Source: Spongilla lacustris (taxonomy: Eukaryota; Porifera; Demospongiae; Spongillida; Spongillidae). From it: a DNA stretch of 64,000 nt. Shown one piece after another: positions 44,427 through 55,406 of the stretch; position 1 is the stretch's first letter; every line of letters starts with the position of its first letter. The notes under the pieces are model-generated. The model made no database searches and had not been told where the DNA came from. It saw only the letters and a list, made by a program, of their open reading frames with translations. A program made the position numbers and the translations under genes. Location of the stretch: contig OX442427.1 of the NCBI GenBank assembly GCA_949361645.1, positions 2,096,179 to 2,160,178 of the forward strand, read 5' to 3'.

Positions 44427-47120
44427 CCTGTTTCACTTCATTTTTTCCCCCGGTGGGTTCCTACATGTATTGATACATTGCATGCATGAGAGCAAACAAA
44501 TAAGGAAGTGCAACCTTGGAATACCACCTATTGCATCACATACATGTACATAACATCAGTATGTAGAATAAGACAGTTGAACTGCTTACTTGCTATCATC
44601 ATTAAATCACATCACAATCAAGCAATTTCTTTTAAACAGTTAACGTCTCTGAACTGGCATGTGACTGGAAGGCGAGGGGAACCATAAACAAAGTAGTAGC
44701 GGAGGAAAGGAGGCATTAGTAGTGAAGTAACAAAATATAATCAAACCATAAATGCCCTTCCCATGGCTCCAACCAAAACATCTGAAGCATAGCACACACA
44801 CCCTCGGCCACATGTCATACACGAGAATCTCCATCACAACTATCCTCACATGATTCAAAGCCCTCATGTCTTTTCACTGAAGGTACTCATACGTTCTTCA
44901 AAGCCAGTAGCTAAGGCATCAGGATTAATTGAGTATATATGATTAAAGCTATTGCCCATTCACACCAAAGATGCTTACCAGATTGCATGCCATTTTCATA
45001 AGTGGTGTGCAAAAGGACCACCACTGAGTACAGCACAGAATAGTTCTACCATCATGGCCAAACTGTATTCCTTGTGTCCAGCTGTGTTGGGGCAAGTAGG
45101 TGGAGAAGGAAGTGAAGGAGGGGGAAGAGAAGTGGAAGAGGAGAGGAGAAAGAAGAGGACGGGAGAGGCGAAAGGAGGGAAAGAGAGGGAGAGGAGAGAG
45201 GAGGGGAAGAAGAGAAGATGAGACAGGAGGAAAGGGGATGGGGATAGCTAGCTAGCACAGCTAGCACAACATCGCACAGATAAGCAGTACACCCCTCATC
45301 ATGCAACATATCCATGACACATGGCACACACAAACATACACATACCAGAGTGATCTACCCCTCATCCTGGTGGGATGGTGTACCCTTTCCTCTTCTCCAT
45401 CTCCACCTAATAACATTGGCCAAGAACAGCTCACAACTGGCAGACACACATATTTGAATGAATACAACATACCTTCCTCAGAGCAGCATTGTTTGTGGCC
45501 ATGTCAAGAACAAAGCTGTCCTTTTTTGTAACGTGCAGAGCAAATTTAAGCATTAATTATTCAAGCAGATGGTATAAATATATTGTGGGCGTTATTCGTT
45601 TCGTGCGAGTTGTGCTATCTACATGTAACGGTTCCTCTTTACCCCCCCCCCCCCTCCCCCATCCCAATTATTGCTACTTATATAGCAACTTACTAACATA
45701 TACAACCGTACATACTGCTGAACCTAAGCTAAACTAAGCCCAGCTAGATGGGTGTACCCTAAACTAAGCCCAGCTAGACGGGGGAACAGTCGAAACGGCT
45801 TCAGGAAAAGAAATCTTATGAGGTATAGGAGTATACCGTCTGGGTGCAAGGGACCGGTATATATCATTACATGTATCGTGTGCGTGTGTTCTTGTGTATA
45901 AGGCTTCGAAGCTGATAAAATCTGTTGTGGGCAAAACTTAGCTTGCTAAAGATCGAAATTGTGTTCAGTATAACTCAAAATAGGAAAGTTATAGTACCAA
46001 ACAAATTCGGCAGAAAGTTTCTAACTTATCTCCTACAGTTCCTTTTCATAACCATCGTGACAAAGATACAGTGCAATAAACGTCTTATCCGAGCGAATCT
46101 TATCTTATCAGATCCGGAAGATGGAGAAACTTTTTTTAGGTTCGAGTGAGGGAACGAGTGAGCGTTATCTCTGTTGTCTGAGCTTTCTAAGTGTCGGCAG
46201 TTTTACTAAGTTGTAGATACTTGACGGCTGTATTCAAATATGGCTGTATCCAAATACGCTCGCTAAAGTCCAACTCATTCTACGGTACATCGGCAATAGT
46301 GGAATCGGGTATTTTGCTAATCGTATTCATCACACTTCAAATCCTACATAGGACCTACTAACGTAGGTCCTGATATAGATTTCAGTTTGTAGTATGTCAT
46401 AACACACCTTTATAGCATCATATACATATAAGGACTTACATGTAATGCCCCAGTTTAATTCACCACTTCCTTAAGTCAGCCCAATTGATCCGCTACCGGG
46501 GAGATGTAATTATGAAAAACGTGCGAAGAAATTAAGGTTGTGGAAGAAACCCATTCCATCATTTGTAGACAGGTACCAAAGTTGATGTGATGTATTGAAC
46601 CATGCTGGCATGCATGTACATTTTCAGAGATCAGTATACATGTATATCATTTACCTTTGTAATTGACTCATGCCACAAACATGGGCTAAGGGTGTAATGT
46701 TTTTAAAACCATGCAATTGTAACCGTGACTTCTCCCACGTATAGGAGCATCTGTGGTCAATTTGTCGCAGAGCTATCGATTCAAACGTAATGACGTAATG
46801 ACTGTAATTTTATTTGTGTAATGAATAAATGCAATGCAATCAACATACAACTGCATGCATTTGTTGTGCTTGTTATCTGGTCTTTTCTCAGTGCAATGAC
46901 ACTCACGTATACGCACTACACATGCATGTCACGTGCATGCGCACTCACATGCAGATTGTTGCAATGCTTGTACGAACACAGATTGAAGAAGCACAAGCAT
47001 ACGACGCACGCACAGCCTGCATGTGTACGCGCACAGACATAAACACACACACACACAAACACAATACACACACACGCAATATGATATTGAAGTAAGTGTG
47101 TTTGTTATTTTGCCTTATCA
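44427..47120. other. 3' part of the Ginger element without recognised gene
   Basis: Includes a purine-rich (G/A) stretch at 45100-45240, a C tract near 45643-45660 and a CA-rich stretch at 46985-47085. I see no transposase or protease pieces beyond the Ulp1-like remnant. Confidence 0.5.
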
Positions 47121-47251
47121 GTAAGGGGGATTTTTTATTCCGACGGCGGATAAACTATTCCGGAATAATTTATCAGGACGGATAAAAAATTCCGGAATAC
47201 ATTACCCGGAGGATAAATTTTTACGGGGGATAATCTATTTCGTGAGACCTG

Positions 47252-48498
47252 CACCCGCGCCGCTGCGCGTGACCTAATGTTCATTATTACATTCCACTGG
47301 CCACGATTTTGCCGAGAAATCTACTTCCACGTAGCGGTCTAGCGATCTGAGCTGTAGAGAGGTTATTTCTTTTATGCTTGTTAGGCGCAATCTATCAATT
47401 TGCGCAATTTATAAATTGCGCTGCGCATTATCAAATGTGAATCCACGTAGTGCGCAACAATTTATAAACTGCACAACATCCTGGCACATAGCTAAAGCAT
47501 GAGTGATAAATGATAAATCCATGTGGCGTTAACACTTCGAATATGTCTAAAGAGGAGCACCGACTGATATTCGAGAAGTTTTGCTGTGAAAGGTATGTAG
47601 ATAAAAGTAGAAGACGTTAATTAGCGAAGAGAAAGCCAAGAGGCTTCGTCAAGCTGTTAAGGGAGAGCATAGTAGTAGCGTCACGGCTTCTCATGAGTAG
47701 AACGAAGAAGTTTGAGCTGCTAAACTGCGTAGAGCTAAGTTTGACTGATGTGTTGCCGCTTAAAGCCAAGCTTATAAACTAAGGTGAGTAAATCAAGAAA
47801 GCTACATCTACGTGCATGCCACTGATGTAGGTATATAGTGTATAGGGATAGAGGGAGGGAATGTGCTCCTTTGTCCTCCCTCCTCAAGTAGAATTATATA
47901 AAATCTAATCTTGCATGCATGTTGAGGGCTTTGACAGAGGAAAACCAGCTGCCTTCAATTAACAGTTGCAGCTGCATTCCTCTTTCCTCAGTAAAGAGGC
48001 ACAGTGTGCATTTTCCATTTTATAGGAATGGCTGGTGCTTTGTGGAACTGTATAGGTTATAGATATTGTGTGTGTATGTGTATTGTTGGTGTATCTTATG
48101 CATCTATGTATTATATATAATAATTGCACATGATCATAATTGCTTGAATGGATGTATTCAATTATTTCTTTCTACTTAACAGAATGACAATGCATGACAA
48201 GACTATTTATCGTGTACTTGCTATGGTTGAAAAGTTCTATTACATCCTTGTCATTGGAATGTGGTCATGTTGGTTACAAAAATCCCCAGTGTATTTGTAT
48301 GGTGGGATGCTATGTGTATTGTAATTAGGCTGTATCACACAATCATACAGCTAGCACTGTGCATATTAATAGACTGACAACTAATTGATTTCATTTGTTT
48401 GTTTTTAGTGTACATCAAAACAGTTTGTATAGCACATTGCTAGGGCAGACTGAACTTATCATTTCCTGTTACAAGAGAGTCCTTCATTCAAATAATTA
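47252..48498. other. Region between transposon and protease remnant
   Basis: A possible small first exon, ATG 47543 (MSKEEHRLIFEKFCCER before a GTATGT donor), could belong to the decayed gene that follows. Linkage is not shown. Confidence 0.3.
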
Positions 48499-49022
48499 AT
48501 GCAGGAGGGAACATTTGGCCGGATCATGATTACAGTTGAGCACACCCAATCCCTTTCTGTTAATGTGTTTGACAGGAAATTCTCCACAATACCTATGGAT
48601 GTAAAGATGCAAATTGCTGCTTTGTTGTGCTGCAGCAGCTCATGGATCACAACGAGAATTCATAAAATTCAAAGTCAGATTGGATCATCAGATTGTGGAG
48701 TATTTGCAATAGCATTTGTATAATGCTATTGATTTTGCATTTGGATTAAACCCTGAGCAGGTCATCACTATGAGCAGGATAAGTTACGACCACATTTCAT
48801 AGAATGTTTGAAAATTGAACAAATGACATGCAACTTTCCCTTCGAAAAACATACAACCATGCAGGAAAGCCTAAGACAGAGTATTTGTATGCATACTGTC
48901 ACTGCTGCATGCCACATGATGATGAGGAACGGATGGCTCAGTGCACTGGTGCAAGGAATGGTCACGAGTCATATTGGACCCCAAGCAGTATAGTAATGAC
49001 TGGAAATGTAAAGTGTGCATAG
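48499..49022 (+). pseudogene. Ulp1-like protease plus PHD-finger remnant
   Basis: IQSQIGSSDCGVFAIAF matches the catalytic Asp-Cys region of Ulp1-like proteases. It is followed in other frames by FGLNPEQ and then TEYLYAYCHCCMPHDDEERM with the Cys/His spacing of a PHD finger (CxC...C...GHESYW). This domain pair occurs in transposon-associated genes of invertebrates. A stop at 48721 and frame changes mark it as decayed. It lies between two Ginger-type elements but outside both sets of termini. Confidence 0.55.
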
Positions 49023-49243
49023 CTGGGGAGAAACAGTCGGCTTAGTTGATAAGCACCCTTAATACACTATTTGTCATGTAACAAATGTCATGGTTGCACG
49101 TTATGGTTAATTGCGCAAAAGATTCGATTTATAAATGGACCGTATTTGATACACTGAGTGAATGTGTACATGTATTGCACTGTGTAATGCATGTATCTAA
49201 AGTAATATCTGGGCAGAATGGGCACACTATTTTTCTTAGGACC

Positions 49244-50600
49244 TGTCACGCAAAAATTGATCCGGGTAAAAAGTGATCCGGCCGGATCACTTTTAGTTGC
49301 AATAATTCATCCGGCCGGATCACCGGCTTTTGGCTGCAAAAAGTGATCCGCCTCTGCAAAAAGTGATCCGGGTACAAATTCTCGTCGATTCAGGTTTGTT
49401 TTGATAACTTTATACAAATCTTAGTAATATGCTTATTGACCGGACTCCATTTCACCAGTTGTTGTTCACTTCAGTCTGTATAGGGACAAATCCATTGCGT
49501 ATCGATCCTGAACGATTAAGGCATGCACGCATGCATGCATGAAAAATCATCCCTTTCTGCCAATACATGAACGCAAGACAGGTCCATGTACATTTAGTGC
49601 ATGCGTGGCCCGCTACTGCCATAACTGATCCAGACCTGGCAATTTACGTATGAACATGTGTATGCATAAGGTACGCCCGGATCACTTTTTGCAGCAAAAA
49701 CTGATCCGGGTAATGCATGTATATACGTATATATGAATGAGGGTAATATATATGTATAAGGTACGCCCGGATCACTTTTTGCAGCCAAAACTGGCTACGC
49801 ATGAAGTATGCCTGGATCAACAACATATTCTGACAACTAAAGTCAACTTCAGCAAAAACGTAGTTTTTAATCTGACTCGCAAATGATACAGAATTTGTTA
49901 GTTATCTCAACCACGTGTTAATTTGTTTGACGTGAGAATGGATGAACTCAACGGCTCGGCAAGTGTGAATGAATCAAGTTTGATATCGACGACAATGAGT
50001 AAAAAATGATCCGGGCATATATACTCATGCGTATTTATTTCCCGGATCAGTTTTGGCTGCAAAAGGTGATCCGGGCGTACCTTATGCGTACATTCATACG
50101 TATATACATTTGGCTGCAAAAGGTGATCCGGGCGTACCTTATACGTACATTCATATACGTATATATTACCCGGATCAGTTTTGGCTGCAAAAAGTGATCC
50201 GGGCGTACCTTATGCATATACACATGTTCATACGTAAATTACCAGGTCTGGATCAGTTTTGGCAGTAGCGGGCCACGCATGCACTAAATGTACATGGACC
50301 TGTCTTGACTCTTGTGTTCATGTATTGGCAGAAAAAGGATGTTTTTTCATGCATGCATGCGTGCCTTAATCGTTCAGGATCGATACGCAATGGATTTGTC
50401 CCTATACAGAAGTGAACAACAACTGGTGAAATGGAGCCCGGTCAATAAGCATATTGCTAAGATTTGTATAAAATTATCAAAACAAACTTGAATCGACGAG
50501 AATTTGTACCCGGATCACTTTTTGCAGAGGCGGATCACTTTTTGCAGCCAAAAGTGATCCGGCCGGATCATTTTTTACCCGGATCAATTTTTGCGTGACA
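49244..50600. mobile_element. Non-autonomous Ginger-type foldback element, 1357 bp
   Basis: Ends TGTCACGCAAAAATTGATCC and GGATCAATTTTTGCGTGACA are exact over 20 bp. GACC lies on both sides (49240-49243 and 50601-50604), a 4-bp target duplication. The arms extend over roughly 540 bp each and contain many GTGATCCGG / TTTTTGCAG motifs in both orientations. The centre (about 49.80-50.03 kb) is unique and non-coding. The TGTCACG terminus is shared with the 8-kb Ginger1-like element. Confidence 0.82.
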
Positions 50601-50706
50601 GACCTCATACATACATCCTAGAGCTATGCACTTGTTAGTAAGTAAATTGAGGGTAACCGAGAACACAGGTCTTACTGAAGGGTTTATAATTCACTAATAA
50701 GAGCAT

Positions 50707-50749
50707 GTCCCACCCCCCCCTCCCCCCCTCCCCCCCCCCCCCCCCCCCT
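50707..50749. repeat. C-tract
   Basis: Over 40 bp almost entirely C. One of many long G/C homopolymer runs in the window. Confidence 0.85.
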
Positions 50750-51275
50750 CTCAGCCATGATATTATATTGCTTCTATATAGGTTGCAGAAGTTCACAAAT
50801 TGCGCAACGTAATTTTTGTGCGCAATTTACTTGACATTGACAGCTTGCTTATCTAATACCGGAAATTTTATTTAATAACCGTGAACGTTTTATTAATCTA
50901 TTCGTTCCTTCGAAAGCTTAGCTTGCCTGCGCTGCATGTGCATAGGCATATACTAACTTAACTGAATCACGATCATAATTGACAATAACAAAGTTTCAGT
51001 CTTTAAATGTACATGGTCTAGATCTACCCATTGTCTTGGCGAAACATTTTCACAGCTGCATGCTGCTGCTACATTACAATGCCTCTAAAGTGATTTATAA
51101 CCTGAGACATACATCCCAACGACAATTAATATAGAGGAGAAGTACGCTCCAATATTCTCAGCCGCGCCGGCCGTTAAGAGGCGCGATTCGCACTAAACCT
51201 TTTTATCTTTCGCGTGTATGTAAATTCAAAAATTCATGCACTGCGCTGCGAATACACTAATTTTTAGCGGGGTTT

Positions 51276-51408
51276 GAAGTGAAAAATGTGAAAGCTTCTG
51301 GGGCTTCGCCCCAGGCCCCGATGGGGGAGCTTACAGCGCTCCCCCATACCTATACCCCCTTGCTGGCGAGGGGGGACCCCCGCACCCGGCCGCCCCTCCA
51401 ACCAACCG

Positions 51409-51445
<37 letters not shown>

Positions 51446-51481
51446 TAGCCCCATTCCTAGATCCGCCACTGTCCGCCACTG
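51276..51481 (-). mobile_element. hAT-like terminal repeat fragment
   Basis: Reverse copy of the repeat at 30546: terminus CCTAGATCCGCCACTG with an extra TCCGCCACTG, then a C tract of about 35 and the block CAGGCCCCGATGGGGGAGC. Probably one end of a non-autonomous element; the other end was not found. Confidence 0.6.
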
Positions 51482-51507
51482 TACATAGCTGGTAAAATTT
51501 ATAGCTT

Positions 51508-52139
51508 TCACTGTCTGCGGGACTGAGATTTGACATTTGTGGAATATTGAAGAACAGACGCTATTAAATTCGCAATTGCTGTAATGGTTACCAACGTCGC
51601 ATAAAATAGCACTCCATTAATGGGTAAGAACCAAGTAATCCAGTAGTCTATCTTAGAGGAATTTCGTATGGTCTCAGCGTGTCTATATAGAAGTATATCC
51701 ACATCAGGAGTACTGTTGAATACAGGAACTTGGACAAGTCGAAGAGACTTATCACTTGCAAAGAAGCTTTGTCTTTGACAAACTCGTTCCCCCATAAATA
51801 TATCCAAGTAATGTTGCAGAGGTTAGCTAGTGCGTAGGTCCAGTACGCCCCTACGTAGATGGTCCGCACCGCTCTGGGTCTGCAAACGAAAGACCATGCG
51901 TACACCAGCCACATCACCTGCCATGTGTAGACGAAGCCCCAGATGATAAACGTGAACCCGGCCGGGGTTATCTGGCTGTAGAACATGTCGGAGATAGCTG
52001 CGGTGGTGTTCTTGAAGCCGAAAGATGTTGCTTGTTTACTAGCTGCCAGCCCGTTCGTTACGAAGGTGGCAATCGTGGTTACGAGCAAGGACGCAGTCTC
52101 GATAAACTGAGCCTTACCACTCACCGACCGTTCAAGCAT
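51508..52139 (-). CDS. Multi-pass membrane protein, uncharacterised (TspO-like?), frame broken once
   Basis: ATG at 52139 (MLERSVSGK). Hydrophobic segments include ETASLLVTTIATFVTNGL, FTFIIWGFVYTWQVMWLVYA, YWTYALANLCNITWIYLW and LYSTVLLMWIYFYI. The frame then stops at 51646. A neighbouring frame continues with YWITWFLPINGVLFYATLV and ends at 51508, so one frameshift near 51660 (true or assembly) is implied. Trp-rich FIIWGFVY and PINGVLFYA weakly recall TspO/MBR-like proteins; the family is uncertain. The single-exon coding region may be complete if the frameshift is an assembly error. Confidence 0.6.
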
Positions 52140-52254
52140 AGTTTGAGTGAGTGTGGCATAGATAATAGAGTAGTGCACGCGACGCCAAGAATGCTCACAT
52201 AACCATCTCTTATACCGGCTCCCTGTCCACATGATAACGATGCGCAAGCATATG

Positions 52255-52505
52255 TAACACCCATCAACAGCCTGACACCTGTGGCCATGGCATTGCTTCC
52301 AGCACATCAACCCCCGACACACCTGAGGCCATGGCATTGCTTCCAGCACATCAACACCCATCAGCAGCCTGACACCTGAGGCCATGGCATTGCTTCCAGC
52401 ACATCAACACGCATCAACAGCCTGACACCTTAGGCCATGGCATTGCATCCAGGCTGATCCAGCACATCAACACTCATCAGCAGCCTGACACCTGAGGCCC
52501 TTACA
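52255..52505. repeat. Minisatellite of about 60 bp, four copies
   Basis: Units contain CAGCCTGACACCTGAGGCCA and TGGCATTGCTTCCAGCACAT, with length variants. It lies just upstream (5') of the membrane-protein gene. Confidence 0.85.
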
Positions 52506-53879
52506 TTACAACAACGTTCAATATCATAATCATATACATGTAGGAGCAGAGGTAGGAACTGACAGAAAAGTGTATCTCCTAGAGCTCTATGTCACGCTCG
52601 CTTCACCATTTACTACGCATCTGCTATGCACGTCTTTGTCACGAGCAACTATATAGACTTGAGGATCAGACAATAAAGCAAGTGAACACACTGACTGGTC
52701 TTTCATTCTGACATATAACAGTAAAATTATAATTGTTATTATTTGCCTTATATATTATGACGTACCTCAATTGACATGTTTATGGAATGAGGGTGAAAGG
52801 ACTCACCAGTTAACTTAAGGGCTGTAGTTAACTTAAGGGCTGTAGTATTAATAGCTCAGTAGCTACATAGTGGCAGGCTTTGGTAGTAGTTTGTGCCTAA
52901 TCTCATAGTGTCTCTAATGGGAAAAACGTCCCTTTTACTTTCCTCTGCAGACCTTGTGTTCATTACACACTAAATCCAGCTATTGATATCAGCGAATCAT
53001 TATTTTCCAATGTCAGCAAATAATTAAACATTTCATTCAATGTGGAGTATAACTAGCTAATAAGTGCCAATGCTATATCTTATACAACCGATAACATATA
53101 TATCTTTCCATAATACATGGTGTCGTTGAGTAATCACATGGTATTAACTATTTCATCACTAAATGATGCAAATGTGTAGTATCTGTGTAGATCTCAATAC
53201 TTGTAAGTCCTTAGGAACTGACTTCTATGGCTAGTATAGGAGGTATACTTTTCTAGCATGCTATGATCCGTACTTGTGATGTACATGCAGATGGTACAGA
53301 GTACTCTTGTGCTTCTCTGCATGCCTGTTTGTTCATCTGATGGGTTGTATCATTGTAAGGCAGTGTCCTATATTGTCCTTCAATGGCACACAAACTTGCA
53401 CCACACTGTGCATAATACCTGTCATAGTAAATTTTATAATTTATATTATCAATATGCAAAATGTCTAATATAAGTATATACAGTGAAGTCCTATATGCAT
53501 CATAGTGAATCTTCCATGATGGATCCACTCACATCAACGTTAGGCTAAGCTTGCCATACAATTGACAGTTTCACCTGGTGGCTGGCTAGGTGAGTTGCTA
53601 GGTGTGACAGAGTCTGCATGGCTTCTGCATACACACCAACAACACTCGACTGCTATGGGGTTGCATGACCAGCCAAAGCTCTGAGCATTTGGTGTGCTTG
53701 CTCACTCCGGCTGCCAGAGCTGGAGATCCACTTACAGTCGAATCAAAGGCAGCTGATTTGCCCAAATTTCAATGTTTAGTCCTTACACAATACATGTTCT
53801 ATTATGTAATTATTATTATAAGCAAATTATAATGGCATGCGTGCTACCTTGTATATTTAAAAACACATAACTAACTATA
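52506..53879. other. Intergenic region
   Basis: No gene recognised; a short direct repeat TTAACTTAAGGGCTGTAGT occurs twice at 52816-52850. Confidence 0.5.
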
Positions 53880-54190
53880 CCACACATCTGCACTTCTACT
53901 CAATATAGCTGATGGGTTGGCCTTAATTAGTGCTATATGTGCAAACAACCATACAGATTGCCCGGGTTTGTTTTGATAGAGAGTCTGCAGGCCAAACATG
54001 CCCCATGCACCATAGGGCACACAGATCCATCCAAGTTCTTCGAACTCCAGAGTGTTTTCTAACTCAGTTCTGCAGATATTGATGAAGCTGATGTCCACTG
54101 TGAATCCTGCTTCAGCAATGTCATGCATTAGGGAGTTCGCAGTGAGGTCAGGGCCTGCTGATCTGCTGCAGAAGCAGTTGGGAACCAATA
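53880..54190 (-). pseudogene. Degenerate tail of the same retroelement family
   Basis: The minus strand reads FEELGWICVP, PYGAWG and LIKANPSAILSR, matching GWVCVP, AYGAWG and LVRANAVAILSR of the element at 8.5-9.6 kb. Part of the middle is deleted, so it is an old fragment. Confidence 0.65.
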
Positions 54191-55209
54191 TGTCAGCCAG
54201 CCTAGTTAGACAGTTGTATGATGAAATTACTCAACTAATATTATCTTATATGACAACTTCTCCCCTCTCTTATAATATGTTATTGCAAGATGAAGGCTCA
54301 AGCACATTTCTGTGTGATGTGTTCCACATTACATATATATCTTGGTACAAATTGATGCAAATCATTTTATGGAGGTGAGGGGGGCAGGAGGGGGGGAAAA
54401 ACTTGATTGATGCTTGCATGTGGGTTTACAGAAGCCATGCGAATGTTGGGGTTCTTTAGCTGTGCACAGGACTGAGAAACTCCCTTTGTAGTGACCTAAA
54501 ATGTACATATATACACAATATAAGGTTGCAAATGCAGCTATTGCATGGAGTTGTGATCAACACATGACTTTAAAGATCCAGAACATGAGTGGTTGCACAG
54601 ATAATTACACATATGTGCACATGCATGTATTATATGACAAAGAGTTAAAGACTGAACCTTAGTTGTAAAATACTGCCGGTTCACGTTTTAGCTTCAAGAG
54701 TGCTCTTTTTTGTTTTGCTTGGACAGCTGGTCTTTATGATGCTGTTTTAGATGCCCTAAGATGAGTTGATTGACCCCTGCATGGAACAGTAATTACACCA
54801 TGCAAGGAGTCTGCATGTGCACCTTGAAATGTGACCGAACAATGGAGGTAAAGTTACTATTTTGATTTTGACTTTGTGGGACATCATACTTTTACAATTA
54901 GTTTCAAATTCGTCTGGATTATACATGTACATATATATCCTAAGAGCGAGGTTGGAGGGAGCACAGGTGATGCAAGTCGACTGAAGAAAGGGGGGGGGGG
55001 GGAGGGGGGGGGGAGGGGGGGGGGGCATTCTACAGTAGCGATTAAGATTAATCAACTATGAATACATACTTTCCGACATGACAGGCTGAGGCTGTCAGGC
55101 TGGCCTGACGTTTCCGCAACCCTGCAGGAAAGTATTAGCTCAATTATACGGAAAATAAGGCATACCGGTATGGGAGTTAGACAAACTGTCAGTATACCAC
55201 CAACGATTT
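54191..55209. other. Intergenic region before gene B
   Basis: Includes a G-rich stretch (54991-55026). Nothing coding recognised. Confidence 0.5.
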
Positions 55210-55286
55210 AATCTTTACCTCTTACATTCAACATGCATATGTGGTGCACATGTAGCTTTTTATAACAAACAAAAAATAAATAAAAT

Positions 55287-55406
55287 TTAGTGATTGAAAA
55301 GTTCCTGGAATGCAGTATCCACATCAAATCCTGGAGAGGAAAGGAAACGTTCCACACGAGTAGTACGACCTTGCCTTGCAGCATAGCACAATAGAGTACA
55401 ACCATC
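55287..55406 (-). CDS. Ankyrin gene B terminal exon with stop
   Basis: Thirty-nine codons plus TAA, starting DGCTLLCYAARQG and ending FQELFNH. Counterpart of gene A 2924-3043. Confidence 0.84.
   Translation of the reverse strand, partial: DGCTLLCYAARQGRTTRVERFLSSPGFDVDTAFQELFNH

Larger units (their letters stand above)
39234..47247 (+). mobile_element. Ginger1-type DNA transposon, 8.0 kb, decayed
   Basis: The left end TGTCACGAAATATTTTATCC at 39234 is mirrored by the right end ATTTCGTGAGA at 47247. CCTG flanks both sides (39230-39233 and 47248-47251), a 4-bp target duplication as in Ginger1. Both termini contain repeated ATTCCGGAATA palindromes and (T)TATCC motifs. Inside is a Ty3-integrase-like transposase with zinc finger, DDE domain and GPY/F-like motif, then an OTU-like and an Ulp1-like protease segment. 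This is the domain set I recall as described for Ginger1, with no reverse transcriptase or gag. Stops and frameshifts show it is inactive. A separate foldback element lies within it. Confidence 0.78.
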
